A stretch of 64,000 bases of DNA from Ursus arctos. Lineage: Eukaryota; Chordata; Mammalia; Carnivora; Ursidae. How positions within the stretch are numbered: position 1 is the first letter of the stretch; each line of letters opens with the position of its first letter. Position numbers and translations under genes: made by a program. Shown piece after piece: positions 1 to 11,662 of this stretch. Under the pieces are notes generated by a model. That model saw only the letters and a list, made by a program, of their open reading frames with translations. It was not told the origin of the DNA and searched no databases. The stretch is taken from NCBI RefSeq assembly GCF_023065955.2, contig NW_026622952.1, forward strand, positions 33,553,813 to 33,617,812, in the 5' to 3' direction.

Positions 1-285
1 TAATTATGTGCATTTTGCATATAAGAAAAACATTTAAAGTAATATTTCCTAACCATCTTTTTTAAAACTCTTCAGTGGTTTTTCTATTTATTTTAAAGAA
101 TAGGTATGTTATAAAGTATTTACAGAGTGGCAAGATTAAAATTGGCATCAAAAGATGTAATTCAGTAACATTGCAACTTTTTAAAATGGGAATTACAAAA
201 ATAGCTACTGGGTATATATTCCATTCAGTTATCAATATTCATTAAGTGTGAAAAAAAAGCAGTTCTTTGTGTCGTAAAGACAGGG
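1..285. other. AT-rich single-copy edge
   Basis: No gene and no repeat family that I recognise. The stretch is AT-rich and lies beyond the 3' end of the old L1 that begins near 286. That boundary is soft, because no poly-T block (the reverse of an L1 tail) marks it. Confidence 0.4.
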
Positions 286-1676
286 TCGATCCTTAACCAC
301 TCTCCCTCACCAGTACATTTCTATCTGGAGATTAATTTTTGCCTACCCTTGAACTTCATTTAAATGCTGTCATGCAATGTGTGCTTTTCTGCTTCTGGCT
401 TCTTTCATTCGATGTAATGTTTTCGAGTCTCATCCCTGTTGCTTAGTTTAAAAGTAGTTTGAGTTCACACTTTTTTTTCCCTTTTACTCTTCCATAGTAT
501 TTCATTAAATTAATATACCACTATATTTTTTTCATCACTTTTTCATTGGGCATTCGGGTTGTTTCCAAGTTTTACATATTATGAATAAAGCTGTTACAAA
601 CATTTCTGTAAAAGTCTTTTGTGGCCATACGTATTCATTTCTCTTGGAATAATAGCAAAGAGTGGATTTCTGGGTCATGGAGCAGGTGTGTATTTAACCT
701 TAGAACAGACTGCTCAACAATGCTTCAAAGTCTGTGTCCCATTTTACGCTCCCACCAGAAATGTATGAGAGCTCTGTTTGTCCCAAATCTTTACCAACAT
801 TTGATGTTATTAGTCTTCTGGGGTTTAGCTTTTTTGTGATCTCACTGTGGCTTTAATCTGTATTACCTTTGTGATTAGTGGTGTAGGCATATTTTTATGT
901 GTTTGTTAGACATTTATGCGTCTCCTTTTCTTTTGAAGTGTTTATTTGAGCTGGTTGCCCGTTAGTTGTGTTTGCCTGATTTGTGGGAGTTTTTAAAATA
1001 GTTTTGGAGATAAGACCTTTGTTAGATTTTACGTACAGTGAATCTTTTCACTCAGTCTGTGCCTTGTCTATTTTCTTAACTATCTGTTTTGATAAATAGG
1101 TGCTTTTATTTTTATGAATTAGTCAATTTTTTTCTTTTATGGTTAGTGCTTTCTGTGTCCTCTGTAAGAAATATTTGCCAACATCAAGTTTGAAATCATT
1201 ATAGTTTGTGTTCTTACATTTGGATTTATGGTGGTCTTGAATTAAATTTTGTGCATGGTTTGAGGTAGGGGTTGAGATGCATTCTTTCCAATTATTTATG
1301 CAATTATTCCAGCACAATTTATTGAAAAAATAATTCCTTCCCAAACTGAGCCGCTTTTGCACTTTAGTGAAAATTAATTGATCATATCTGTTTCTGAACT
1401 GTTTATTTCATTGATCTGTTTCATTATCTCTATACCCCCAATACCACACTGTCTTGAACACTGTAGTCTTGAAATCAAGAAATGTAAGTCTTCCAGCTGT
1501 GTTATCCTTTTTCAAGATTGTTTCAGCTACTTTAGATCCTTTATATTTCCATTTATGTTTTAAAATGGACTAGTAAATTTGTATGAAAAAAGGGAAAGAA
1601 AGAAAGGGAAGGAAAGAAGGAAGGAAGGAAGGAAGGAAGGAAGGAAGGAAGGAAGGAAGGAAGGAAAAAGAGAAGG

Positions 1677-1731
<55 letters not shown>

Positions 1732-4249
1732 GGAAAGAAAGAAAGGCGAAACACAAAAACTGTTGGGATTTTGATTGAGATTGCATTGAGTCCCTAGTTC
1801 AGTTTGAAGAGAAATAACTATTTTAACAATGTTGAGTCCTCCAATCCATGAACACGGAAACTCTCTACTTAGATCTTTCTTTCTTTTTTTTTTTTTTTCC
1901 ACATTTTATGCTTTTCGCTGTAGAGCTTTCACATATTTTTAAAGCTTATTTTAAAATATTTTGCTTGTTTTGCTATTATAAACTACATTTAAAATTTCAC
2001 ATTTTCCATTTCATGACTTGCTGTCATTACTCAGAAATACAATTGATTTTTTACATATTGACTTTGTATCCTGCAATCATTCAAATTGACTTATTACTCC
2101 TAGTAATTTTTCTGCAAGCTCCCCTGGATTTTTATGTAAATTGTCATTTTGTCTACGAATAAAGAATTTTACTTCACCTTTTCCAATCTTTATGCCTTTT
2201 ATGAATTTCTCTTTGCTGTTGTATTAATTTGGGCTACCTGAACAATATGACATAGAAAGTGAGAACAGACATCTTTGTTTTGTTCCTGGTCTCAGAAGGA
2301 AAGTTTTCAATGTTTTATCATTAAGTATGATGTTAACTTTAGGCTTTTTGTAGATGCCTTTTCAGACTAAGGAAGTTTTGTCTGTTCCAAGTTTAAGTGT
2401 TCTTTATAATGAATAGGTGTTGAATTTTGTCAAAAGCATTTCTTCCTGCACATACTGGAACGACTGTCTGGCCTTTCTTCCTTTCCTGATGATTTCGTGG
2501 ATTGAATTGATCTTTTAAGCGCTAAGCCCATCTTGTATCCCCAGTATAAATCCCCACTTGGTTTTATGTAATCCTGGATTTGACTTGATATTTTGTTCAT
2601 AGAACTTAATCTAAGTCTATATTCTAGAGAACATTGGTCTCTACTTTTCTTTTCTTGAAGTATTTTTGTCAGGTTTTATTATCGGGGTACTGCTGACCTC
2701 ATTAAATGAACTAGAAGGTATCTAAGCATTCTGTCCTGTCTTTTCTTATAACTTTTCTAGATTCATTTGTCCATAAAACTTTGATAGGCTTCACCAGACA
2801 ATCCATCTCAGCTTGGAGTTTTCTTGGTGGGGAAGTTTGTAATTACAAATTTAATTCTTTAAGAGATACAGAGCTTTTACATTGTTTTCATTTTTTATGT
2901 TAGTTTTGGTAAATAGAGTTTTTCAGCATATTTATTTCATATAAGCTGTCAGTTTCTCACAAATGTTCATAATATTCCTTTATTGTCCTTTAAATCTCCA
3001 TATCATTTGTAGTCATATTTCCTCTGTCATTCCTGATATTGGTATTTGTGTTTTTTTTAAATATTTTTTCTTGATCAGTTTTGTTGAGGTCCATTAAATT
3101 TATTAGTCTTTTCAAAGTACCAACTTTTGGATTTGTCAATTTTCTGTCTTTTCTAAGTGTAATTAATTTTTACTTTTATTTTTACTATTTTCTTTTCATT
3201 TTAATTTGATCTTCTTTTTCCAGATACTTCAGACAGTAACTTAGATTATAGCTTTAAATCATTCTTCTTTTCCTATATAAATATTATAATGCTACAAATT
3301 TCCATTGAATCATTACTTTCGCTGCATCCCACAAATTTCTATTCATATTTTCATTGTCGTTTAGTTGCAAATATCCTCTGGTTTCTTTTATGATTTACTC
3401 TTTCACTGCAGATTATTTAGAAGGATCTGGTTTTAATTCTAAATATTTCAAGATTTTTCTACATCTCTTATTCTAATTTAATCCCTCTCTCTTTAGAAAT
3501 GTATTTTGTGAGATTTCTATTTTTTGAAATTGTTGAGACATTTTATTTTGTAGCTGATGACATCATAGGGTCTATCGTGGTGAATGTCCCAAGTGCATTT
3601 GAAAGAAATGCATACTATGAAATTGTCCGGTTTCATGTTATATAAATATAAATTTCTTCAATTTGTTTTATCCTGTAATTGAACTCTTCTTCATCCTAAC
3701 ATTTTTTTTAAAATATCTATGTGTTCTATAAAATACTGAGAGAGAGGTGCTAACAGTCTCTAACTATGAATATAGACTTACCAAGTTCTCTTTTGTTTTG
3801 TCAACATTTATTTGTCAACATTTGTCAACAGTATTGAAGCTCTGTTGTTACCTGCACTTATACCTGTTTTTAAGGTTGTTGTAAATTGCTAAATAATCAG
3901 GGCTTTTATTTATGAAACATTCCTCTTTTACTCTAGCAACATTCTCTATCTTCATGTCTACTTTGTCTGATATAGATAGAGCTTTATACCTAACTTTTGC
4001 CTGTTGTTTACATGGTATATCTTTTCCTAGTCTTTTACTTTCAGCCTATCTGTATCTTGTGATGAAAGTGAGTGTCTTGAGATAATATATACTTCCTTCT
4101 TGTATTTTGTCTGGTATGCCTTAGAATTGGAGTGTTCAGCTCAGTGCATATAATAAATTGTTGCAATTTAAATCTACAATTTTGCTATTTATTGCATTTG
4201 TTTTTTATTCTTCAGTTCCTCATTTCTTTGTTCAGGGATTAAGCAAAAA
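286..4249 (-). mobile_element. Old LINE-1 copy A, 3' UTR and most of ORF2
   Basis: Read on the minus strand this is a heavily decayed mammalian L1 of the old L1M type. The 3' UTR and ORF2 end lie at 300-1100, with recognisable reverse-complement wording around 'gggcattcgggttgtttcc', 'aataaagctgttacaaaca' and 'cattttacgctcccaccag'. The reverse-transcriptase half follows to about 4200, including 'ccaatccatgaacacgg' and 'aagtatgatgttaac'. Stops and indels fill every frame, so nothing is expressible. It is the first block of a copy that continues at 4464, 5173, 5897 and 8286; together the blocks come to about 6.2 kb, close to full length. The subfamily is not assigned. Confidence 0.9.
1580..1745. 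repeat. (GGAA)n then (GAAA)n microsatellite
   Basis: A pure purine tract on the plus strand. About 13 GGAA units lie at 1613-1665 and, after a short interruption, about 12 GAAA units at 1680-1731. It sits inside L1 copy A. Its several overlapping open frames in both directions, coding only Lys/Glu/Arg or Ser/Phe/Leu repeats, are by-products of the repeat and not genes. The length is probably polymorphic. Confidence 0.97.
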
Positions 4250-4463
4250 AAATTTTTTTTAAGATTTGTTTATTTATTTTAGAGAGAGAGAGGAAGAGAG
4301 AGAGCATGCGTGGGAGGGGCAGAGGGTGAGGGAGAGAGAATCTCAAGCAGACTCTGCACTGTGTGTGGAGCCCGAGATGGGGCTCGATCTTGCAACCATG
4401 AGATCATGACCTGAGCTGAAACCAAGAGTCCGCAATTAACGAACTGCACCACCCAGATGCCCC
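4250..4463 (-). mobile_element. Can-SINE in L1 copy A
   Basis: A carnivore tRNA-derived SINE in reverse orientation. It starts with the reversed tail and 'aagatttgtttatttatttt', passes a GA-rich body, and ends with the reversed tRNA-like head '...ccacccagatgcccc'. The head keeps the B-box-like 'gggctcgatc' in reverse complement. A-rich/T-rich sequence on both sides ('caaaaaaaattttttt' and 'tcaaaatttttttt') looks like a target-site duplication, so the insertion went into older L1. Confidence 0.93.
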
Positions 4464-4740
4464 TCATCAAAATTTTTTTTCAATATCCACTTTAATTCTT
4501 TCATTCAGGCTCTTTAGTTATACGTAATACAATTTTTTAAATGTTTACAATATGCAATCTTACCACAGTTTACTTAGCATGCTTTGAATAACATTTTAAA
4601 ACATTATAAAAGTAAAATTTCACTTTAGCCCTCATTTTTGTACTGTTTTTATCATATATTTTAGTTCTACATGCATTAAGACACTGCAATGTAATATTAT
4701 TTTTGACTTCAGCAGTGCATTGTTGCTTACAGAAACCAAG
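4464..4740 (-). mobile_element. Old LINE-1 copy A, second block
   Basis: Continuation of the minus-strand L1 across the SINE. The wording around 'tagttctacatgcattaag' fits the 5' half of an old L1. Strongly decayed and AT-rich. It is assigned to copy A mainly by position and orientation. Confidence 0.6.
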
Positions 4741-5172
4741 TGTATTAGTTTGCTAGGGTTGCCGTAACAAAGTTCCACAAGCTGAGTGGCTTACACGTAA
4801 TCCATGTATTGTCTCACAGTTCTGAAGGCCAACAAATCCCAGATCAGGGTGTGAGCGGGGCGTGCTCCCTGTAGGTGCTGAGGAAGCCCTGTTGCAGATC
4901 TGTCCCGGAGCTTCTGCTAGTTCCTCGGCTGGCGGCAACAGAATTCCAGTCTTCACAGGGCGTTCTCCTCATGTCCATAAGCATCTCTCTGCATCCCAGT
5001 TTCCCCTTTTCGTAAGGACATCAGTCGTATCGGAACAGGGTACAGCCTAACGATCTCATCGTAATGTGATGACATCTGCAAAGACCCTATTTCCAAATAA
5101 GGTCAAATTCACAGATACTGGGGTTTAGGACCTCAACATATGAATTTGGGGAGATTCAATTCAGCCCATAAT
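4741..5172 (-). mobile_element. MLT1-type solo LTR (ERVL-MaLR)
   Basis: Begins 'tgtattagtttgctagggtt' and ends '...attcagcccataata', which is the reverse complement of the common MLT1 LTR. Between them are 'gtctcacagttctgaaggcc', 'aaagaccctatttccaaata' and 'caacatatgaatttgggga', all typical. It is a solo LTR: no internal retroviral sequence flanks it, and L1 continues on both sides. MLT1 elements are old and shared across placental mammals, so the L1 beneath is older still. Confidence 0.88.
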
Positions 5173-5494
5173 ACTAAGAGAAGGGAAAAAAAGGGGCTGT
5201 GTGTATACATACATATGTACATATATGCATATATAATTATATGTACTAATACATAATTATTAAAATTATAATATATAATCTGTCGATACATGTATGAAAT
5301 ATGATATATATATATATACCCCCATATAGTTATCATTTTACAGATTCTTCATTCCTTTCCATAGATCAAGTTTCCATCTGGTATCATTTCCCTTTAGCCT
5401 GAAGCTATTTCTGTAGCATTTCTGGCGGTGTAGTTTTGCTAGTGACAAATTTTCTCAGCTTTCATTTATCTGAAAATCTTTAATTTAATGAATG

Positions 5495-5527
<33 letters not shown>

Positions 5528-5689
5528 TTTTTTACTGGACATAGAATTTTGGATTGAGAGGCTTTTTTTTTTTTTCTGTCACTTTAAAGGTACCATGTAA
5601 TTACCTTCCGGCTTCCATTGCTTCTGATCTGAGGTCGGCTATCATTCTTACTATTATTTCCTTATAGCAAGATTTCTCCGGTTAGCGTT
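5173..5689 (-). mobile_element. Old LINE-1 copy A, third block
   Basis: Minus-strand L1 5' half. The clearest match is 5580-5690, where 'ttccggcttccattgcttct' and the following 'gatctgaggtcggctatcat' are typical of this L1 region in reverse. The first part, 5205-5325, is a degenerate AT-rich stretch of TATA/CATA words that may be local simple-sequence growth within the L1. Confidence 0.7.
5497..5532. repeat. (TTTA)n microsatellite
   Basis: About nine TTTA units in tandem within L1 copy A. It could be the remnant of an A-rich tail in reverse, but nothing recognisable follows it, so simple expansion is more likely. Confidence 0.9.
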
Positions 5690-5896
5690 TTTTATACCAT
5701 AAGCCACACAATTCTTTGCTGTGGGTGACTTCCCGAAGCATTGTAGGGTGGCTAGCAGCATCTCTCGCCTCTACGGACTAGCTGCCATTAGCGCCCCACA
5801 ACCACTCCCAGTCGTGAAAATCAAATATGTCTCCAGAAATTAATTGCCAGATTTCTCCAGGGGTCAAAGTTGTCCCCGGCTAAGAACCAGTGCTAT
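5690..5896 (-). mobile_element. MER20-type hAT DNA transposon remnant
   Basis: A short non-autonomous DNA transposon inside L1 copy A. The right end 'ggctaagaaccagtgct' reads in reverse as the CAGTGGTTCTCAACC-like terminus of hAT-Charlie elements. The interior keeps 'gtggctagcagcatctctcg', 'acggactagctgccattagc' and 'atgtctccagaaatt'. The length of about 205 bp suits MER20 (about 220 bp). The name is from memory, without a database comparison. L1 sequence resumes directly after it. Confidence 0.75.
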
Positions 5897-6195
5897 ATAG
5901 GTAATGAGTCTTTTGCTCTCCGAGTAATGTCAGGATTTTCTCTTTATCCTTGGTTTTCAGCTCTGATGTGGCTAAGGACCTTTTTTCTTGTTTTTGTTTT
6001 TGTTTTTGATTGTATTTCCTGCATGGTTTTGGCTGAGCTTATTGGATCTAAAAATTAGAAAGTTAGTTTATTAGTGTGTTAAATATTTTTTCCTTATTTT
6101 AAAATATTTTCTTTTCTCTACTCCAGACTTCAATGAAATGTATATTAGATTACTGATATTTTCCTATACGTCCCTAAGGTTGTGTTCATTTAGTT
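5897..6195 (-). mobile_element. Old LINE-1 copy A, fourth block
   Basis: Continuation of the minus-strand L1 between the MER20-like element and L1 copy B. 'tttctctttatccttggttttcag', 'gctgagcttattggatct' and 'ccctaaggttgtgttcattt' follow one another in the order found in old L1 5' halves. The sequence breaks at about 6195 and its natural continuation ('ccctctgtgttcttaagatt') is found at about 8306. Confidence 0.8.
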
Positions 6196-6951
6196 TATTT
6201 TTTTAACTTTTTTTATTTTGAAATAATTATAGGTTCACAGAAGGTTTCAAAGAAATGTGCAGGGAGGTCTGTGAACCCTTAATCTAACCTCGCCTCTGTT
6301 TGCAACTTGCGTAACTGTGTTGCAATATCAAAGCTAGAAAATTGATTCAAGTGCAATCTACAGAGCTTCCTCACTAGTTATATACACACTCATTTGTATG
6401 TACATGTGTGTCTGTAGTTCTGTGCAATTTCATCTCATGTATAACTTTGTGCACCTACCACTACAACCAATATACAGAACTGTACTATCTATTAAAATTA
6501 CAAGTAATTAAAAATACAAGGATCTTTCATTTTACATGTTGACAGCCACACCCATCCTCCCCCATTCTTAACTCCTGGCAGCAAATAATCTGTACTTGGT
6601 CTCTATAATTTTGTTACCTAAAGAATTTCATATAAATGGAATCATATAGTATGGAAACTTTGACTTTTTTTCCTACCATAATTCCTTTGAGATTCATCCA
6701 AGTTCTTGTATGTATCAAGAATCGTTTCCTTCAATTGCTGAGTGGTAGTCCATGTTATGAATGTACCACAATTTGTTTAACCATTTACCCTTTGAAAGAC
6801 AGTTTCCAGTTTGGAAACTACTAAAGCTTCTATGAACACTGTGTACAAATTTCTCATAAAAATACACTCTTACTTCTCTGGGATAAAAGCCAAAGAGTGC
6901 AATTGATAGGTTGTCTGGTATATGCATGTTTAATGTTAAAATGTTAAAATA
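6196..6951 (-). mobile_element. LINE-1 copy B, 3' block
   Basis: A second old L1 in minus orientation, inserted into copy A. It opens with the reversed 3' UTR ('gaaataattataggttcaca', 'aaatggaatcatatagtatgg') and runs into ORF2 ('ctctgggataaaagccaaag'). It is interrupted at 6951 by the younger L1 copy C and resumes at 7625. The T-rich sequence at 6192-6215 resembles that at 8285-8308, as expected for a target-site duplication plus reversed poly-A tail. Confidence 0.88.
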
Positions 6952-7624
6952 TCAAATACAGGCACTCTGGAAAATGGTATGGAGGTTCCTCAAGGAGTTA
7001 AAAATAGAGCTACCCTATGACCCAGCAATTGCACTACTGGGTATTTATCCCAAAGGTACAGATGTAATGAAAAGAAGGGGCACCTGAACCCCAATATTCA
7101 TAGCAGCAATGTCCACAATAGCCAAAGTGTGGAAGGAGCTGAGATGTCCTTCAACAGATGACTGGGTAAAGAAAATGTGGTTTATGTATACAATGGAATA
7201 TTACTCAGCCATCAGAAAGGATGAATACCCACCATTTGCATCGACATGGATGGAACTGGAGGGGATTATGCTAAGTGAAATAAGTTAATCAGAGAAAGAC
7301 AATTATCATATGGTCTCATTTCACTAATATATGGAATAATAAGAAATAGTGCAGAGGATCATAGGAGAAGGGAGGGAAAACTGAATGGGAAGAAATCAGA
7401 GAGGGAAACAAACCGTGAGAGACTCTTGACTCTGGAAAATAAACTGATGGCTGTGGAAGGGGAAATGGGGGGTGGATGGGGCAACTGTGGGGTTGGGGGT
7501 TAAGGGGGGCACATGATGTGATGACCCTGGGTGTTATACACAACTCATGAATTATTGAACACCATATCTGAAAATAATTATATACTATATGTTGGCTAAT
7601 TGAATTTCAATTTAAAAAAAAAGA
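6952..7624 (+). mobile_element. Carnivore LINE-1 copy C, 5'-truncated 3' end
   Basis: A plus-strand L1 truncated to its last 670 bases. It starts in the last part of ORF2, whose reverse-transcriptase C-terminus is still readable in one frame ('WRFLKELKIELPYDPAIALL', then 'YTMEYYSAIRKDEY'). One early stop interrupts that frame at 7085-7087, so it is dead. The 3' UTR has the G-rich block typical of carnivore L1 (about 7455-7510), then 'actatatgttggctaattga' and a short poly-A. 'aaaatgt' near both ends may be a remnant target-site duplication. It is clearly less decayed than copies A and B. Confidence 0.95.
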
Positions 7625-8285
7625 AAATGTCAAGCTATTTTCTAAATTGGCTATACTATTTTACATTCCCACTAGTGGTGCATGAATGGTCCATTTTCTT
7701 TACATCCTTCTCAGCATTTGGCATTATCAATATTTTATTTTAGCCATTCTGATAAGGTCTGTAGTGATATCTCATTATGATATTAATTTGCATTTCCAAA
7801 ATAGCTAATGATATTGAACATCCATGCATGTGCTTATATTCCAGGCATATTCATCTTTGGTGAAATATTTTTCTTCCTGTCTTTTACCCATTTTCTTCTT
7901 AGGTTGTTTGTTTTTTTTAATACTGAGTTCTGAGAGTAATCAATATATTCTAGATTTAAGTCCTTTGTTAATATGTGATTTGAAAATATTTTCTGTAATG
8001 CTCTTAAAGGAGTCTTTCATAAAGCAAAAGTTTATCATTTTCATGAGGTCAAATTTATCAACTTTTCCTTTTATGGGTAATGCTTTAGGGGTCAAGTGTG
8101 AGAAGTCTTCACCTAGTTTTAGTTTCCAAAGAATTTTTTCTATGATGTTCTCTTTTTTTTCCTATAAATGTTATAGTTTTATATTTCCCATTTAAATATC
8201 TGATCCATTTTGTGTTATTTTTTGTACTAAGTGTGAGTTTTAGGTTAAGGCTGATTTTTAAAAATTGCCTATAGATATCTAGTCA
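7625..8285 (-). mobile_element. LINE-1 copy B, ORF2 block
   Basis: Resumption of copy B after copy C. 'acattcccactagtggtgca', 'tttagccattctgataaggt' and 'gctaatgatattgaacatcc' directly continue the reversed ORF2 order broken at 6951. It ends at about 8284 ('gatatctagtca'), near the point where L1 5' truncation left it. A frame at 7824-8195 reads only antisense L1. Confidence 0.9.
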
Positions 8286-9478
8286 CTTATTTTTAATCTT
8301 TTTTTTTCCCTCTGTGTTCTTAAGATTGGGTAATATCCTTTGATCTCTTCTCAAGTTTGCCAACCTTTTATTCTTCAGTCTCCAGTATTCTGCTAAGGTT
8401 ACCCAGTGGATTTTCACTTCAGATATTTTGCTTTTCTATTCTAGATATTCTATTCTCTACTGATAGTCCTCCATGTGTTTAATCATTGCGTTCCTATTTT
8501 CATTTAAGTCCTTGAGCATATTTATAATAGCTGTTTTAGGTTATTGTCTGCTCACTTCAATATCTAAACTAATTGGGGTATGTTTTGGTTGCTTGCTTTT
8601 CCTCTTGACTATGGATCACATTTTTCTGCTTTTCCACATTTCTAGTGATTTTTAATTATACACTGGACACTACTGGTATACTGGTTTATGTTGTCTTCCT
8701 TTAAAGGTATTGAGTTTTGTTCTGATATACAGTTAAATTAAGATTATTTTTAAACTGGATGTAAAAATCAGGATGATTTTACTTTTTGTTAGGGTGGCTG
8801 TATCTCGTTTTTTGTCCTATGCCTCAGGGCATATCCTTTACTCTAAGTCTTCATCTTTACTTTTAATGTGTAGCCTGTCTGTAATTTCAGTTCAATGCTT
8901 TCAGATACTCAGTGTATTCTTACCACTCAGCCTCAGTTGGCTTTACCCTCTCTCCATCCTACAGGATCATAGATAAAAGGGATCAACAGAGATATTAGTT
9001 CTCAGCCTCACAGCCAAGAGTCCACTCTGCTCCGTCACTTGGAGTGTCACCCTCCATATGTGTAACCCAATCCTTAGCCAAAGAGCCCCAGAGAATCTCC
9101 ATGCAGACTTTCACTCCTTGCTTCTCCTATTCCTACCCTGCAGCATACTCCTTTCTGGTACCCTACATGCAAGTTCTAGATGCCTCTGCAGTCCTGAACT
9201 CTGACCTCTGCTTACTCTGACTAAGGATAACACAGTGCTTTACTTTGGCTCTACTTCCGTATATGGGTTCCAGACACTGCCATAGGGCGGGTAGCCACGA
9301 CAAATACTGAGTTTCCTTCATGTGCTTCCTGTCTCTCGAAGACCGCAGTCCTCCACTGCCTGTTGTCTGTTGCCTCAAAACAGTTGTTTTATATATTTTG
9401 TTCAGTTTCTTTGTTGTTTAGTGTGAAAGTGCATGCCCAGTGCCCATTATCTTGTCATGACCATGTGTGGAAGTTCTA
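8286..9478 (-). mobile_element. Old LINE-1 copy A, 5' end
   Basis: Picks up copy A after the nested copies. 'ccctctgtgttcttaagatt', 'tgctaaggttacccagtgg' and 'cttgagcatatttataatag' follow the break at 6195. The tail of the block is richer in C and G and ends near 'atcttgtcatgaccatgtgtgg', which resembles the reversed start of an old L1 5' UTR ('...atcttggctggaag...'). The block therefore reaches the promoter end, which makes copy A nearly full length. Confidence 0.75.
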
Positions 9479-11662
9479 ATTCATTATAATTTTCCACAAA
9501 AGACAAAAATAATTGCAAGGAATCTGTTTTCATTTTGGTAGAGTTAAAGGACATCTCATTTGGTAGAGTTAACTCCAGTCAAATGAAGTACCCTCCCATC
9601 ACTTGTAAATAGAGTGAACACATCTCCTGGTTTTCTTCACATTTTCCCAGGTAATGCCTATAACTAATAGTTTCCCATTTTACTCTCAAACATGTTCTGG
9701 TTTGGGCAATAAATAGGCAACTTTATTTATAAGTATTAATAATAGTAATGTTTATAGTGAGAATCCTATTTAAACTAACTTTCTTTATTATATAACTATT
9801 TTTATTATATAGTTTACCTTTCCTGAATTTAATGTTGTTATTTCTTTCTAGGATTTTTTTTTTTTTTTACCAATATGTAAGTTTGCACGCAACCTTCCTC
9901 TCCACTCACTAGTGCTTTGTAATAAGTTTCAAACGTGATCAAAATGTGTTTTGAGAAAAAACCTTCACAACAGAAACCATATTTTTATTAGAATATTCCT
10001 TACATAAGCAAAATGTATCCTATTTACTCACAATTGGGTTTTTTTTTTCTTTTTAGAGGCTTTTTTATTATCAACAGATAGAAGGTTGCTCTTACTCACC
10101 ATGGTTGGTTATATTAATTCCATGGACCCTATGTCTAGAGCCCTGCCTTGGTACCAGGATGACAATGGACAGAGGCATTGAAGTATTTTGGGGAGGAGGA
10201 GTTAAGACTTTTTCTTCTCCAATCTCTCTTCTCAGTTCCTCTAACAGTCATTTACATTTTAGCTATTGTGACCTGGCCTTCTGAAAAATACACAGAAACT
10301 TGAATATGCCCAAACACCCTACAGAAAAGAAAGAAAAAAAAATTATGCAGAGAAAAATGTCCTATGTTTCCTTATATCTGGAAAAGAATGAATTACTTGA
10401 GTCAAACAGAATTTGAGAGTAAATGTGGTATCTCTCTGGCCATAAATATGATTCCTCTTATGTAAGAATATTGTGTTCTCCGGACTGTATCTCTGGCTAT
10501 GTAATCAATGCCTTTATAGCTTAGTAAACATGATGTAAGGCAGATACTTTCGTTCATTATTTATTTTCTTTGAATATACACCTAGTTAATGCAAACTGAC
10601 AACTTGAACAGTCACCTAGTTATGTTTCAGTTGCCAAGTTATATATCATATTGAAGATGGTAATAAATGCTGAACTTTCAAATCTTATGCAAATGCAGTG
10701 TATTTCCTATATCTCCTGTTCAGCAATTTATTATTTTTATGTTTCTATATTGAAAACTATTCATAACCGATTTAATGTCAGGCTGGTACCTGCGATGATA
10801 TATGGAAAACACCTTTCATTAAGTGGAAGGTTTTCTTTTATGCTAGTCCTTACAGAAGATGCAAACTGTTAGTCAGAGGTGCTTATTTTGAGAGAGTAGC
10901 AGCTTGGGTGCTGTAATACGTTCCCTCTGTTTTAAAACATCCCAAAGAATGCTGTCAGCTCGAAGTTTCTATACCTAGTATCTACTAAATCAGATCAGAC
11001 CATTTTTATATAACAGTTGCAAATGTGTTTTTTTGAATGTTAAATCTGTTTCTATTTTTCAATCAATTTAAAATGTGTAGAAAAAGTGTTCTGATTGTAT
11101 ATTATCCAATTTTCATCAGCTGCCGGAAGGAAATGCTGTGAAAATCTGCGATTTAAAACCCTTAAAACTTCTGCTTGAAATGCATGTTTTGTTAAGAACA
11201 TTAGAGATGCAAAGTATGTTAAACAGAATTTTGATGTCTTTATTAATAGCATTTAAAAGTTTTAGGATTTCAGATATTCATAGATTTTGTTCTCCTTGAT
11301 TTACAAGGTCATGTATTTTAGACCTTTGCTTTTCATCTTTTTGAGATAATTGGAACTGTGAAGAACACTAGTAAAAGAAATAATTCCATTATTAATAATA
11401 GGGCTATCCTTTCTAAGATTTAATGGAAAAGACATTTTACATAGGACGGATAAATAACCATAAATACCAGTAAACACTTAAAACCCACAGGGTGTAAGTC
11501 ACTTGCCTGTGAGCTGTGTGAAATACTAAGATCTTGTCTTCCATGGGTTTATAATCTAGTTTAAAAAAAAATAATAGATGTGTCAAAAGTGTGGTACATA
11601 CACCTAAGTGTTACTCAGGTTAAGAGGAGCAAAAAGGCAATTGTCTTCTAAAACGTCAACAT
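9479..11662. other. Single-copy AT-rich sequence
   Basis: No gene and no repeat family recognised. Poly-T runs at about 9850-9870 and 10035 are unremarkable. The part from about 10460 to 11260 carries no repeat signature and contains a perfect POU octamer ATGCAAAT at 10687-10694, so it could be a non-coding regulatory element. Frames of 66-73 codons here are short and without recognisable domains. Confidence 0.45.

Noticed and set aside
1553..1902. Cluster of overlapping frames on both strands rich in Lys/Glu or Ser/Phe/Leu
   Set aside because: By-product of the GGAA/GAAA microsatellite.
4741..5172. Possible full endogenous retrovirus
   Set aside because: Only a single LTR is present, flanked on both sides by L1, with no internal retroviral genes.
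7824..8195. 123-codon plus-strand frame
   Set aside because: Antisense reading of L1 copy B ORF2.
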